From an uncultured Ruminiclostridium sp. (GTDB lineage Bacteria > Bacillota > Clostridia > Oscillospirales > Ruminococcaceae), in contig CAKSTB010000012.1 of NCBI GenBank assembly GCA_934490165.1, positions 28,651-92,650 on the forward strand: 64,000 bases of DNA. The letters run 5' to 3'. This document shows, in pieces, positions 8,274 through 17,075 of the stretch. The translations under genes were made by a program, and so were the position numbers. The notes beneath the pieces were generated by a model. It did not search any database and had not been told where the DNA came from. It was given only the letters and a program-made list of their open reading frames with translations. Every line of letters begins with the position of its first letter. The stretch's first letter is position 1.

Positions 8274-8984
8274 ATGGAAAAGAAAGAACAGCTCTACGAA
8301 GGAAAAGCAAAGAAGGTTTACGCTACAGACGACCCCAACCTCGTTATTGTATCCTACAAGGACGATGCAACGGCATTCAACGGTCTTAAGAAGGGTACTA
8401 TCTCGGGCAAGGGCGTTATCAACAACAGAATGACAAACTATATGTTCGGTCTTCTTGAAAAGGCAGGAGTTCCCACTCACCTTGTTGAAGAGCTTAACGA
8501 CAGAGAAACACTCGTCAAGAAGGTCTCTATAGTTCCCCTTGAGGTTATTGTCAGAAACGTTGCCGCAGGAAGCTTCTCAAAGAAGCTCGGCATTGAGGAG
8601 GGCACAAAGCTTCTCTGCCCCACACTTGAATTCAGCTACAAGAACGACGATCTCGGCGATCCTTTCATCAATGACTACTATGCACTCGCACTCGGTCTTG
8701 CAACAAAGGAAGAGATCGACCTTATCTCAAAGTACGCTTTCAAGGTAAATGAATTTATGCTCGACTTCTTCAAGAAGCTCAATATTGACCTTATCGACTT
8801 CAAGATCGAATTTGGCAAGACAGCGGACGGTACAATAATCCTCGCTGATGAGATCTCTCCCGATACTTGCCGTTTCTGGGACAGCACAACTCACGAAAAG
8901 CTTGACAAGGATCGTTTCCGTCGCGATATGGGCGGCGTTGAGGACGCTTACGCAGAGATCATGAAGCGTCTTATGGGTGAATGA
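8274..8984 (+). CDS. purC: SAICAR synthetase
   Basis: Condenses CAIR with aspartate using ATP to make SAICAR. The 236 residues begin EQLYEGKAKKVYATDD and contain the nucleotide-binding segment EGKAKK, EVIVRNVAAGS (near 87) and DEISPDTCRFWD (near 190), all family signatures. The start at 8274 follows GAAGGAAAGGA, and the usual protein length is about 235-240. It lies 70 bases after purE in the same transcript. Confidence 0.97.
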   Translation: MEKKEQLYEGKAKKVYATDDPNLVIVSYKDDATAFNGLKKGTISGKGVINNRMTNYMFGLLEKAGVPTHLVEELNDRETLVKKVSIVPLEVIVRNVAAGSFSKKLGIEEGTKLLCPTLEFSYKNDDLGDPFINDYYALALGLATKEEIDLISKYAFKVNEFMLDFFKKLNIDLIDFKIEFGKTADGTIILADEISPDTCRFWDSTTHEKLDKDRFRRDMGGVEDAYAEIMKRLMGE

Positions 8985-9027
8985 TCACTTACGGTAAAAT
9001 AATCTATAGGAAAAGGCAGGATAATAT

Positions 9028-10452
9028 ATGGGTGGATTTTTCGGTGCAGCTTCAAACAACGACTGCATAACCGATGTTTTCTTCGGAACAGACTATCACT
9101 CCCACCTCGGAACACGCAGAGGCGGTATGACCGCATACAGCCCCGACAGAGGCTTTCAGCGTGCTATACACAGTATTGAAAACTCACCGTTCAGAACAAA
9201 GTTTGAACAGGACGCTACGGAGATGAGAGGAAAGCTGTGTATCGGCTGTATCAGCGATACCGACCCTCAGCCCATTCTGGTGCGTTCAAAGCTCGGAATT
9301 TACTCAATATGCAGTGTCGGTATTATCAGAAACGCTGAACAGCTTTCTGCCGAGCTGCTCGAGAGCGGCTGTGCAAACTTTGAAACAATGAGCAGCGGCA
9401 GTATCAATTCCGGCTCGCTCATCGGTGCTCTTATCGCGCAAAAGGACAATTTTACCGACGGCATAAGGTATGCTCAGAGCAAGATCGACGGTACGATGTC
9501 ACTTATCATTCTCACAAAGGACGGAATTATCGCCGCAAGGGATCAGTACGGCAGACTTCCTATCATTGTAGGAAAAAGAAGCGACGGATACTGCGTATCC
9601 CTCGAATCGTTCGCGTTCCAGAAGCTCGGCTACAGCACATATAAAGAGCTTCGTCCCGGCGAGATAGATATGATAACCGCGGACGGCTGTGAGGTGCTCA
9701 GCGACGGTGATGAAAGCAAGATGCACATATGCTCGTTCATGTGGACATATTACGGCTATCCGAATGCGGTATATGAGGGTGTGACCGTTGAAACGATGCG
9801 TACACGCAACGGCGAGATCATGGCAGAGAACGATATAAAGAACGGTAAGCTGCCGGACGTTGACTATGTATGCGGTATTCCGGATTCAGGCGTACCTCAC
9901 GCAATAGGCTACGCAAACAGGAGCGGTATCCCGTTCGCTCGTCCTTTCATAAAATATACCCCCACATGGCCCAGAAGCTTTATGCCGACCAACCAGACAA
10001 TGAGAAATCAGGTCGCTAAGATGAAGCTTATCCCGGTCCATGAGCTTATCGAGGGCAAGAAGCTGCTGTTCGTTGACGACAGCATAGTAAGAGGAACGCA
10101 GATGAGAGAAACGGTAGAGTTCCTCTACGAGAACGGTGCTAAGGAAGTCCATATGCGCAGTGCCTGTCCTCCGATAATGTACGGTTGTAAGTATCTCAAC
10201 TTCTCACGCAGTACATCGGAGATGGAGCTGATCGCAAGACAGATAATTGATGAGGCCGAGGGTGCAGATGGTATCAGATTTATCGACGAGTACAGTGACA
10301 CCAACACAGAGAGAGGCAGGAAGCTCCGCGAGGAGATATGCCGCAGATTAAAGCTTACATCACTTGAATTCCAATCTCTTGACGGTACTGTACGGGCAAT
10401 AGGCAAGCCCCAGTGCGAGCTTTGCACATATTGCTGGAACGGAAAGGAATGA
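9028..10452 (+). CDS. PurF-like amidophosphoribosyltransferase paralogue lacking the catalytic cysteine
   Basis: 474 residues with the full PurF architecture: a class-II glutamine amidotransferase-like N-terminal domain and a PRPP-binding phosphoribosyltransferase domain with LLFVDDSIVRGT (near 350). The N-terminus reads MGGFFGAAS, with no Cys where PurF has its N-terminal nucleophile, so glutamine hydrolysis by the normal mechanism should be lost. Four cysteines corresponding to the iron-sulfur ligands of Bacillus PurF appear kept: one in the CSFMWTYYG segment, one in PPIMYGC, and two in CELCTYC. The gene overlaps the true purF by ATGA. It could be a pseudoglutaminase, an ammonia-dependent form or a regulatory partner. 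Related paralogues exist in other anaerobes; the role is unknown. Confidence 0.88.
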   Translation: MGGFFGAASNNDCITDVFFGTDYHSHLGTRRGGMTAYSPDRGFQRAIHSIENSPFRTKFEQDATEMRGKLCIGCISDTDPQPILVRSKLGIYSICSVGIIRNAEQLSAELLESGCANFETMSSGSINSGSLIGALIAQKDNFTDGIRYAQSKIDGTMSLIILTKDGIIAARDQYGRLPIIVGKRSDGYCVSLESFAFQKLGYSTYKELRPGEIDMITADGCEVLSDGDESKMHICSFMWTYYGYPNAVYEGVTVETMRTRNGEIMAENDIKNGKLPDVDYVCGIPDSGVPHAIGYANRSGIPFARPFIKYTPTWPRSFMPTNQTMRNQVAKMKLIPVHELIEGKKLLFVDDSIVRGTQMRETVEFLYENGAKEVHMRSACPPIMYGCKYLNFSRSTSEMELIARQIIDEAEGADGIRFIDEYSDTNTERGRKLREEICRRLKLTSLEFQSLDGTVRAIGKPQCELCTYCWNGKE

Positions 10453-11912
10453 CTCCATTGACAAACGGTTTGCATGAAGAGTGCGGCGTATTCGGTGTTT
10501 TTGCAAAAGAAAAGACCAATGTAGCCGCAACCACATATTACGGACTATTTGCATTACAGCACAGAGGACAGGAAAGCTGCGGCATTGTTGTGAACGATGA
10601 CGGCGTGTTCAACTCCTACAAGGACACGGGGCTTGTGAACGATGTGTTCACGCCCGAACGACTTGAGGGACTGGGACAGGGTAATATGGCAGTAGGTCAT
10701 GTGCGTTACGGCACAACGGGAGCTAACGCCCGCCTTAACGCTCAGCCTATCCTCGTAAATCACTATAAAGGAAGAATGGCGCTTGCTCACAACGGCAACC
10801 TCGTAAATACTTACGAGCTCCGCCACGAGCTTGAAAAGCAGGGCTCAATCTTCCACACGACAAGCGACACAGAGGTAATAAGCTACCTTATAACAAAGGA
10901 AAGGCTTGAAGCCCCGTCTATAGAAGAGGCTCTCAACCGTGCCATGAACAGGATAAACGGTGCATATTCGCTGGTCATCATGTCACCTGCAAAGCTTATC
11001 GCCGCCCGTGACGAAAACGGTTTCAGACCGCTTTGTTACGGTATCACCGAGGAGGGAACATATATAGTTGCCTCTGAAAGCTGTGCGCTTGACTCGGTCG
11101 GTGCAAAGTTCGTAAGGGATCTTCTTCCCGGCGAGATCGTTGTATTTGACGAGAGCGGAGTACGCTCTATAAAAGATCATTGCGGCAAGCGTCCGCATTC
11201 AATGTGCGTTTTTGAATATATCTACTTTGCGCGTCCCGACTCAGTCATAGAGGGCGCATCGGTGCACGAGGCAAGACTGCGTGCAGGCGCTTTCTTAGCG
11301 CTTGAACACCCGGTGCAGGCTGATATAGTGATCGGCGTTCCCGACTCGGGCATAGATGCCGCCATAGGCTATTCTCACCAGTCGGGTATACCATACGGTA
11401 TCGGCTTTATCAAGAACAAGTACATCGGAAGAACCTTTATCTCTCCCGGACAATCGTCAAGAGAGGACAAGGTAAGGATAAAGCTTAATGTAGTAGCAAG
11501 CGTGGTAAAGGGCAAGCGTGTGGTGCTGATTGACGACTCTATTGTAAGAGGCACTACAAGCGGCAGAATTGTAAAATTACTGCGTGAGGCGGGAGCTACG
11601 GAGGTCCATATGAGAGTTTCCGCTCCGCCGTTTCTGAACCCATGCTATTACGGCACGGATATCGATTCAAGGGATCATCTCATCGCCTGTCATCACACGG
11701 TTGAAGAGATAAGCGATATAATCGGTACAAATTCACTCGGATACCTGAGCGTTGAAAGCGCAAAGAAGCTTGCGGTACACGCAAACGGCTGTGAGTGCGG
11801 CTATTGCACGGCTTGCTTCAGCGGAGAATATCCTACTGATATCCCAACAGAAATGCACAAGGATAAATTCGACAGAAAAATAAGCGAAAGCAAATCAGAA
11901 GCCACCACATAA
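10449..11912 (+). CDS. purF: Amidophosphoribosyltransferase
   Basis: First committed step of purine synthesis: PRPP plus glutamine to phosphoribosylamine. The start at 10449 overlaps the previous stop (ATGA) and gives an 11-residue propeptide ending in EE before CGVFG, the same length as in Bacillus PurF, whose Cys is exposed by self-cleavage. There are 487 residues. The PRPP motif VVLIDDSIVRGTT is near residue 360, and the iron-sulfur cysteines are visible (MCVFEYIYFARPD, NPCYYG, CGYCTAC). It is translationally coupled to the Cys-less paralogue just upstream. Confidence 0.97.
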   Translation: MTPLTNGLHEECGVFGVFAKEKTNVAATTYYGLFALQHRGQESCGIVVNDDGVFNSYKDTGLVNDVFTPERLEGLGQGNMAVGHVRYGTTGANARLNAQPILVNHYKGRMALAHNGNLVNTYELRHELEKQGSIFHTTSDTEVISYLITKERLEAPSIEEALNRAMNRINGAYSLVIMSPAKLIAARDENGFRPLCYGITEEGTYIVASESCALDSVGAKFVRDLLPGEIVVFDESGVRSIKDHCGKRPHSMCVFEYIYFARPDSVIEGASVHEARLRAGAFLALEHPVQADIVIGVPDSGIDAAIGYSHQSGIPYGIGFIKNKYIGRTFISPGQSSREDKVRIKLNVVASVVKGKRVVLIDDSIVRGTTSGRIVKLLREAGATEVHMRVSAPPFLNPCYYGTDIDSRDHLIACHHTVEEISDIIGTNSLGYLSVESAKKLAVHANGCECGYCTACFSGEYPTDIPTEMHKDKFDRKISESKSEATT

Positions 11913-11946
11913 GGACAAAAGTCCCCAAACGGAAGGAATTATTATT

Positions 11947-12984
11947 ATGAAGAACAGTTTTTCAGAAAGCTACAAGGCAGCAGGCGTTGACGTTACCGCA
12001 GGCTACGAGGGCGTTCGTCTGATGAAAAAGGACGTTGAACGCACCAATATCCCCGGTGTACTTACAGGTATCGGCGGATTCGGCGGTCTGTTCCAGCTTG
12101 ATGTTTCGGATATCAAGGAGCCCGTACTCGTTTCGGGTACAGACGGTGTCGGCACAAAGCTGAAACTCGCAATGCTGATGGACAAGCACGATACTATCGG
12201 TATTGACGCAGTTGCTATGTGCGTAAACGATATAATCTGCTGCGGCGCAAAGCCCCTCTACTTCCTCGACTACATAGCTATAGGCAAGAATGTGCCCGAA
12301 AAGGTAGCATCTATAGTAAAGGGTGTTGCGGACGGCTGTGTACAGGCGGGCTGTGCGCTCATCGGCGGTGAAACGGCAGAACACCCCGGTATGATGCCCG
12401 AGGACGAATACGACATTGCAGGTTATTCGACCGGTGTAGTCGACAAGTCGAAGATAATCAACAACAGCACTGTAAAGGAAGGCGATATCATAATCGGTCT
12501 TGCTTCTACAGGTGTTCACTCAAACGGTTTCTCGCTTGTAAGAAAGGTGTTCAACATAAACAGCAAGGAAGTTCTTGACGAAGTTCTCCCTACAGGAAAG
12601 ACACTCGGCGAAACACTTTTAACACCTACAAAGATCTACGTTAAGCCTATCTTAGAGCTTATCTCGAAGAAGAATGTAAAGGCTATTTCGCATATCACAG
12701 GCGGCGGCTTTAACGAGAACGTTCCGCGTTCGCTCCCCGACGGCTTCACAGCAAAGATCACAAAGCACAGCTATGAAGTGCCCTACATCTTCAAGCACTT
12801 ACAGGAAGTCGGAAGCATATCGGAGCACGATATGTACAACACATTCAATATGGGTATCGGTATGACTGTTGTAGTTGACAAGGACGATGCCGATGAAGCT
12901 GTAAAAATTCTCAGAAATGCAGGCGTTGAGAGCTACTGCATAGGTGAGATAATCAAGGGTGACGAGGGCATCATAATTGAGTAA
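11947..12984 (+). CDS. purM: AIR synthetase (FGAM cyclo-ligase)
   Basis: ATP-dependent closure of FGAM to aminoimidazole ribonucleotide. The 345 residues show SYKAAGVDVTAGYEGV at the N-terminus, SGTDGVGTKLKLA (near 63), ALIGGETAEHPGMM (near 138) and the C-terminal HITGGGFNENVPR. Length and motifs are standard. A ribosome site (GGAAGGA) precedes the ATG. purL, purQ and purS, which supply FGAM, are not in this window. Confidence 0.97.
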   Translation: MKNSFSESYKAAGVDVTAGYEGVRLMKKDVERTNIPGVLTGIGGFGGLFQLDVSDIKEPVLVSGTDGVGTKLKLAMLMDKHDTIGIDAVAMCVNDIICCGAKPLYFLDYIAIGKNVPEKVASIVKGVADGCVQAGCALIGGETAEHPGMMPEDEYDIAGYSTGVVDKSKIINNSTVKEGDIIIGLASTGVHSNGFSLVRKVFNINSKEVLDEVLPTGKTLGETLLTPTKIYVKPILELISKKNVKAISHITGGGFNENVPRSLPDGFTAKITKHSYEVPYIFKHLQEVGSISEHDMYNTFNMGIGMTVVVDKDDADEAVKILRNAGVESYCIGEIIKGDEGIIIE

Positions 12985-12985
12985 T

Positions 12986-13612
12986 ATGAAAAATATCGTT
13001 GTTCTTGTATCGGGCGGCGGAACTAACCTGCAGGCACTTATCGATGCCGAAAAGTCCGAGGGGCTGGGCGGAGGTAAGATCACCTGCGTTATCGCGTCAA
13101 AACCCGATGCTTACGCACTTACAAGAGCCGCAGACAACGGCATAAAGACAAGAGTTCTCGCAAGGCGCGACTATTCCGATGTTGCCGCTTACAGCAAAGC
13201 TATGGCTGACGCTTTAAAGGAAGAACAGGCCGATCTTGTTATCTACGCAGGCTTTATGACAATACTTGACGAGCAGGTATGCGATGCGTTCAGGTATAAG
13301 ATGATAAACGTCCACCCCGCACTTATCCCCTCTTTCTGCGGAAAGGGCTACTACGGACTTCACGTTCACGAGGAGGCTCTGAAAAAGGGCGTAAAGGTAA
13401 CAGGCGCTACCGTTCATTTTGTAACGGCAGAGTGTGATGCAGGACCGATCATTCTCCAGAAAGCCGTTGAAGTAAAGAACGGCGATACGCCCGAGGTACT
13501 CCAGAAAAGAGTTATGGAACAGGCTGAGTGGAAGATACTTCCCCGCGCCGCACGTCTTTTCTGCGAGGGAAAGATAACCGTGAAAGACGGCATAACCGTT
13601 ATCGACGATTGA
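12986..13612 (+). CDS. purN: GAR transformylase
   Basis: Transfers the formyl group of 10-formyl-THF to glycinamide ribonucleotide. The protein begins MKNIVVLVSGGGTNLQAL and contains HPALIPSFCGKGYYGLHVHE (near 110), with the catalytic His in the HPALIPSF segment, and VTGATVHFVTAECDAGPII. The ATG lies one base after the purM stop and gives the family N-terminus. A TTG at 12977 has a better-spaced GAGGG and would overlap purM by 8 bases, so the exact start is uncertain. About 208 residues, slightly longer than average. Confidence 0.95.
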   Translation: MKNIVVLVSGGGTNLQALIDAEKSEGLGGGKITCVIASKPDAYALTRAADNGIKTRVLARRDYSDVAAYSKAMADALKEEQADLVIYAGFMTILDEQVCDAFRYKMINVHPALIPSFCGKGYYGLHVHEEALKKGVKVTGATVHFVTAECDAGPIILQKAVEVKNGDTPEVLQKRVMEQAEWKILPRAARLFCEGKITVKDGITVIDD

Positions 13613-13716
13613 ACCTTATGTCAGCATTATCCCGACTAAACGGAATTTTGCGGACGTTATAACAAGTTATATTCAGAAAACTGCGTGTTCCACGCAAAAC
13701 CGCAACAGGAGGCTAT

Positions 13717-14433
13717 ATGGAAGTTGTAACACTTGAAAAAGAGCTTAACTCTCTTGCTTATCACGGCAGAGGTATCGTGATAGGTAAATCCGCTGACGGC
13801 AAAAAAGCTGTCATCGCCTACTTTATCATGGGCAGAAGCGAAAACAGCCGCAACAGAGTATTCGTTGAGGACGGCGAGGGTATCAGAACACAGGCTTTCG
13901 ATGAAAGCAAGATGGAAGATCCCCACCTCATCATTTATGCACCCGTAAGAGTTCTCGGCAACAAGACGATAGTTACAAACGGCGATCAGACCGACACTAT
14001 CTACGAGCTTATGGACAAGCAGATGACATTCGAGCAGGCTCTCAGAACAAGAGAATTTGAGGACGACAAGCCCAACTACACACCGAGAATTTCCGGTATA
14101 GTTCACCTTGACAATGGCGAGATGAATTACGCTATGTCTATCTTAAAGAGCGCTGACGGTGACGGTTCATCATGTCAGAGATACACTTTTGCTTACAGCG
14201 ATCCTTTAAACGGCAAGGGTAAGTTCATCCACACCTACAAGGGTGACGGCAATCCCCTGCCGAGTTACGAGGGCGAACCCAAGACAGTTGTTATCCCGGA
14301 TATGGATATTGACGCATTCACATCAATGGTATGGGAAAACCTCAATGCCGACAACAAGGTTTCACTCTTCACCCGTTACATTGATATTGCCACAGGCAAG
14401 TATGAATCACGCATAGTAAACAAAAACAAGTAA
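13717..14433 (+). CDS. purO: PurO-type IMP cyclohydrolase
   Basis: 238 residues matching the archaeal-type IMP cyclohydrolase family (PF07826), which closes FAICAR to IMP. Recognised from the N-terminal YHGRGIVIGKSADGKKAVIAYFIMGRS segment, the RVFVEDGEGIRTQAFD strand, and the central TPRISGIVHLDNG and SCQRYTFAYSDP blocks. It lies 17 bases before a transformylase that lacks its own cyclohydrolase domain, so together they replace bifunctional PurH. GGAGG precedes the ATG. The function is inferred from family and neighbour and is a good fit. Confidence 0.9.
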   Translation: MEVVTLEKELNSLAYHGRGIVIGKSADGKKAVIAYFIMGRSENSRNRVFVEDGEGIRTQAFDESKMEDPHLIIYAPVRVLGNKTIVTNGDQTDTIYELMDKQMTFEQALRTREFEDDKPNYTPRISGIVHLDNGEMNYAMSILKSADGDGSSCQRYTFAYSDPLNGKGKFIHTYKGDGNPLPSYEGEPKTVVIPDMDIDAFTSMVWENLNADNKVSLFTRYIDIATGKYESRIVNKNK

Positions 14434-14450
14434 GCGAAAGGAAAATCACA

Positions 14451-15629
14451 ATGAACGAACTTCAGTTAAAGTACGGTTGCAATCCCAATCAGAAGCCGTC
14501 AAGAATATTCATGGCAAACGGCAACTCACTTCCTATCGAAGTGCTCAACGGCAAGCCCGGTTATATAAACTTCATGGACGCTTTCAACGGCTGGCAGCTG
14601 GTAAGCGAGCTTAAGAAGGCTACAGGTCTTCCCTCTGCAACATCATTCAAGCACGTTTCGCCCGCAGGTGCGGCAGTAGGTCTGCCTCTTACCGACACAT
14701 TAAAAAAGATTTACTGGGTAGACGATCTCGGCGAGCTGTCACCCCTTGCCTGCGCTTATGCAAGAGCAAGAGGCGCTGACAGAATGTCATCATACGGCGA
14801 CTTCATCGCTCTTTCCGACAAGTGCGACGTTTCAACGGCAAAGATAATACAGCGTGAAGTTTCCGACGGTGTTATCGCTCCCGATTACGATGCCGAAGCA
14901 CTTGAGATACTCAAGTCAAAGAAAAAGGGCAACTACAATATAATCAAGATCGATCCCGAGTACGTTCCCGAGCCTATCGAACGCAAGCAGGTATTCGGCG
15001 TTACTTTCGAGCAGGGCAGAAACGAGCTTGTAATCGATGAAAAGCTGTTCTCAAACATTGTGACCGAGAATAAGAATATACCCGAGAGTGCAAAGATTGA
15101 CCTTGCAATAGCAATGATCACATTAAAGTACACTCAGTCAAACTCTGTAGCTTACGCTTGCGGCGGTCAGGCTATCGGTATCGGCGCAGGACAGCAGTCG
15201 AGAATCCATTGCACACGTCTTGCAGGTACAAAAGCTGACAACTGGTACTTAAGACAGTCACCCCAGGTTATGGGCTTACAGTTTGTAGACAACATCAGAC
15301 GTGCCGACAGAGATAATGCTATCGACCTTTACATAGGTGAAGATTATATGGACGTTCTTGCAGACGGCGCATGGGAAAACATCTTCAAGGTAAAGCCTGC
15401 TGTGTTCACTACAGAAGAAAAGAAGGCATGGCTTGCAACAATGAAGGGTGTTTCGCTCGGTTCTGACGCATTCTTCCCGTTCGGCGACAACATAGAAAGA
15501 GCGCACAGAAGCGGTGTAGAATACATAGCTCAGCCCGGCGGCTCGATCCGTGACGACAATGTTATCGACACCTGCAACAAGTACGGTATCGCGATGGCAT
15601 TCACAGGAATCAGACTTTTCCACCACTGA
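14451..15629 (+). CDS. purH: AICAR transformylase, stand-alone (PurH C-terminal domain only)
   Basis: 392 residues corresponding to the AICAR formyltransferase half of PurH. Features are the N-terminal LKYGCNPNQKPSR, the SFKHVSPAGAAVG motif (near 66) with the Lys-His pair used in catalysis, and GGQAIGIGAGQQSRIHC (near 240). The MGS-like cyclohydrolase domain that normally occupies the first 200 residues of PurH is absent. The adjacent purO gene supplies that activity. The gene is followed by a strong terminator, so the following three genes may be partly uncoupled. Confidence 0.94.
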   Translation: MNELQLKYGCNPNQKPSRIFMANGNSLPIEVLNGKPGYINFMDAFNGWQLVSELKKATGLPSATSFKHVSPAGAAVGLPLTDTLKKIYWVDDLGELSPLACAYARARGADRMSSYGDFIALSDKCDVSTAKIIQREVSDGVIAPDYDAEALEILKSKKKGNYNIIKIDPEYVPEPIERKQVFGVTFEQGRNELVIDEKLFSNIVTENKNIPESAKIDLAIAMITLKYTQSNSVAYACGGQAIGIGAGQQSRIHCTRLAGTKADNWYLRQSPQVMGLQFVDNIRRADRDNAIDLYIGEDYMDVLADGAWENIFKVKPAVFTTEEKKAWLATMKGVSLGSDAFFPFGDNIERAHRSGVEYIAQPGGSIRDDNVIDTCNKYGIAMAFTGIRLFHH

Positions 15630-15640
15630 TAGGCTCTGTC

Positions 15641-15670
15641 AACGGGCGGCACGTCCGCCCGTTGTTTTTT
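15641..15670 (+). terminator. Intrinsic terminator after the AICAR transformylase gene
   Basis: AACGGGCGG (15641-15649) pairs with CCGCCCGTT (15655-15663) around CACGT and is followed by GTTTTTT. It implies that the main purine transcript largely ends before the next three genes and purD. Confidence 0.85.
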
Positions 15671-15690
15671 ACATCTATAAAGGTATTTCT

Positions 15691-16236
15691 ATGCATTTTA
15701 CTTACACTGACAAAGACATTCTTGACGGCAGATTTGAATTCAGGCAGAGCGGTACGTTTCGGGTGTTATCACCGTTTGCCCAGCTGAAAATAGTTATAGC
15801 GTGTATTGTTGAAGCGATGATCGCCCCATATACACTGAATGTATTATTAAACGGAGGAGCGGTAGCAAATAACACCTCAATTATAATAATCAAAATTGCT
15901 CTTGCCGTAATTCTGCCGATACTGCCGATATGGTATATACTGATAGTTGCAGGGGGAGAACAACAGTACAGCTACTATGCCGACGAACGTCTTATGCGCA
16001 TAGCGAATAAACGTCATACCTATATTTTCAGGTACTCGGATATAGAAAACGTGACCTACAAGCCTATGACTCTTTTCACAAAGCAAAAAGGCTATACTGT
16101 CACTGTTACGACAAAAAATACCACGCTGTTTTTCCGCTATATAATGCCGGCGTGTGCAGAATTTTTCACAATTCAGTCCACCCCGTTCTATATACTTCAA
16201 AATCCGCCTTTGGCGGAGGAAAGGAAAGACCGATGA
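15691..16236 (+). CDS. Small membrane protein with PH-like cytoplasmic domain
   Basis: 181 residues, unknown function. Two hydrophobic segments (about 32-52 and 64-90) form a hairpin, followed by a soluble domain starting QQYSYYADERLMRIANKRHTYIFRYSDIENVTY. The strand pattern and the YSDI-type turn resemble bacterial PH-like (bPH) domains. The start at 15691 follows AAAGG. Its stop overlaps the start of the lipoprotein gene (ATGA), so the two are coupled. It lies inside the purine cluster with no evident link to that pathway. Confidence 0.75.
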   Translation: MHFTYTDKDILDGRFEFRQSGTFRVLSPFAQLKIVIACIVEAMIAPYTLNVLLNGGAVANNTSIIIIKIALAVILPILPIWYILIVAGGEQQYSYYADERLMRIANKRHTYIFRYSDIENVTYKPMTLFTKQKGYTVTVTTKNTTLFFRYIMPACAEFFTIQSTPFYILQNPPLAEERKDR

Positions 16237-17075
16237 AAAGATCATTGACGCTCCTATACGCGGCAGCGCTAATAATATCTGTTTGCGGTTGCTCGAATAC
16301 TATTGCTGTTCCCCCTCAGCTGACGCAAAAGACAGACGCAACTTCTGTGACGGAAGCATCAAAAGAAACTCCGTCGACCACTCCTGCGACCGAAGCGGTT
16401 ACTACACCTGCTACCGAAGCGGTTACTACACCTGCGACCTCTTCGGTTACTACTCCGGAATCTACTGCACATACAACAGTCGCCTCAGCGGTAACATCGA
16501 CCCCTAAACCGGAAACATCTGTTTCATCGCACACCGAACAAACAAAGACCGATGCTCCGCCATCGACTTCAAAACCGGTCGCTACAGCAGGGAAACTGAT
16601 AAAGCACAGTGTGAATAAGCTTACTTTGACATACGATGACGGTATTTTCTTTGATATCGGCGAAAGTGAATTTGAAGAAGATAATAATGAGCTTTATCTT
16701 GTACATTATGCGGACAACGGCGAAGTCACATCGAATATTGTGGTTATGTGCAGTGACGAAGACGAAGACACAGAGGGCAAATCTGTAAGCGAGATCGGCG
16801 AAACTTATATGAGCTATTATACTGTCGGCGATAATATTGTTTCATCAACAAAAAGCATGATCAAAATCGGCAGTACCGATGTGTTTTACGGAACTGTGAA
16901 ATCATCGGACGGAGAATATTCTGTTTCTGCGATACAGCACATATATTTTGCTCGTCACGCCAATAAAGTCTATGCTGTAATAGCTCTTCATCTTGATGAT
17001 AATGAAGAGCAGGTCACAAAGTCGCTTGAATACACGCTCAATTCAATGACTTTTGACTACTCGGTCAACACATGA
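16233..17075 (+). CDS. Lipoprotein with Thr/Pro-rich linker
   Basis: 280-residue secreted lipoprotein. The signal peptide ends in SVCGC (Cys20). A low-complexity linker follows to about residue 125, with near-identical repeats of PATEAVTT. The C-terminal domain (about 130-280) begins KLIKHSVNKLTLTYDDGIFFDI and has no recognised family. Its pattern of beta strands resembles small extracellular stress or ligand domains, but that is only an impression. The start overlaps the upstream stop (ATGA), and the stop overlaps the pentapeptide gene in the same way. Confidence 0.8.
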   Translation: MKRSLTLLYAAALIISVCGCSNTIAVPPQLTQKTDATSVTEASKETPSTTPATEAVTTPATEAVTTPATSSVTTPESTAHTTVASAVTSTPKPETSVSSHTEQTKTDAPPSTSKPVATAGKLIKHSVNKLTLTYDDGIFFDIGESEFEEDNNELYLVHYADNGEVTSNIVVMCSDEDEDTEGKSVSEIGETYMSYYTVGDNIVSSTKSMIKIGSTDVFYGTVKSSDGEYSVSAIQHIYFARHANKVYAVIALHLDDNEEQVTKSLEYTLNSMTFDYSVNT

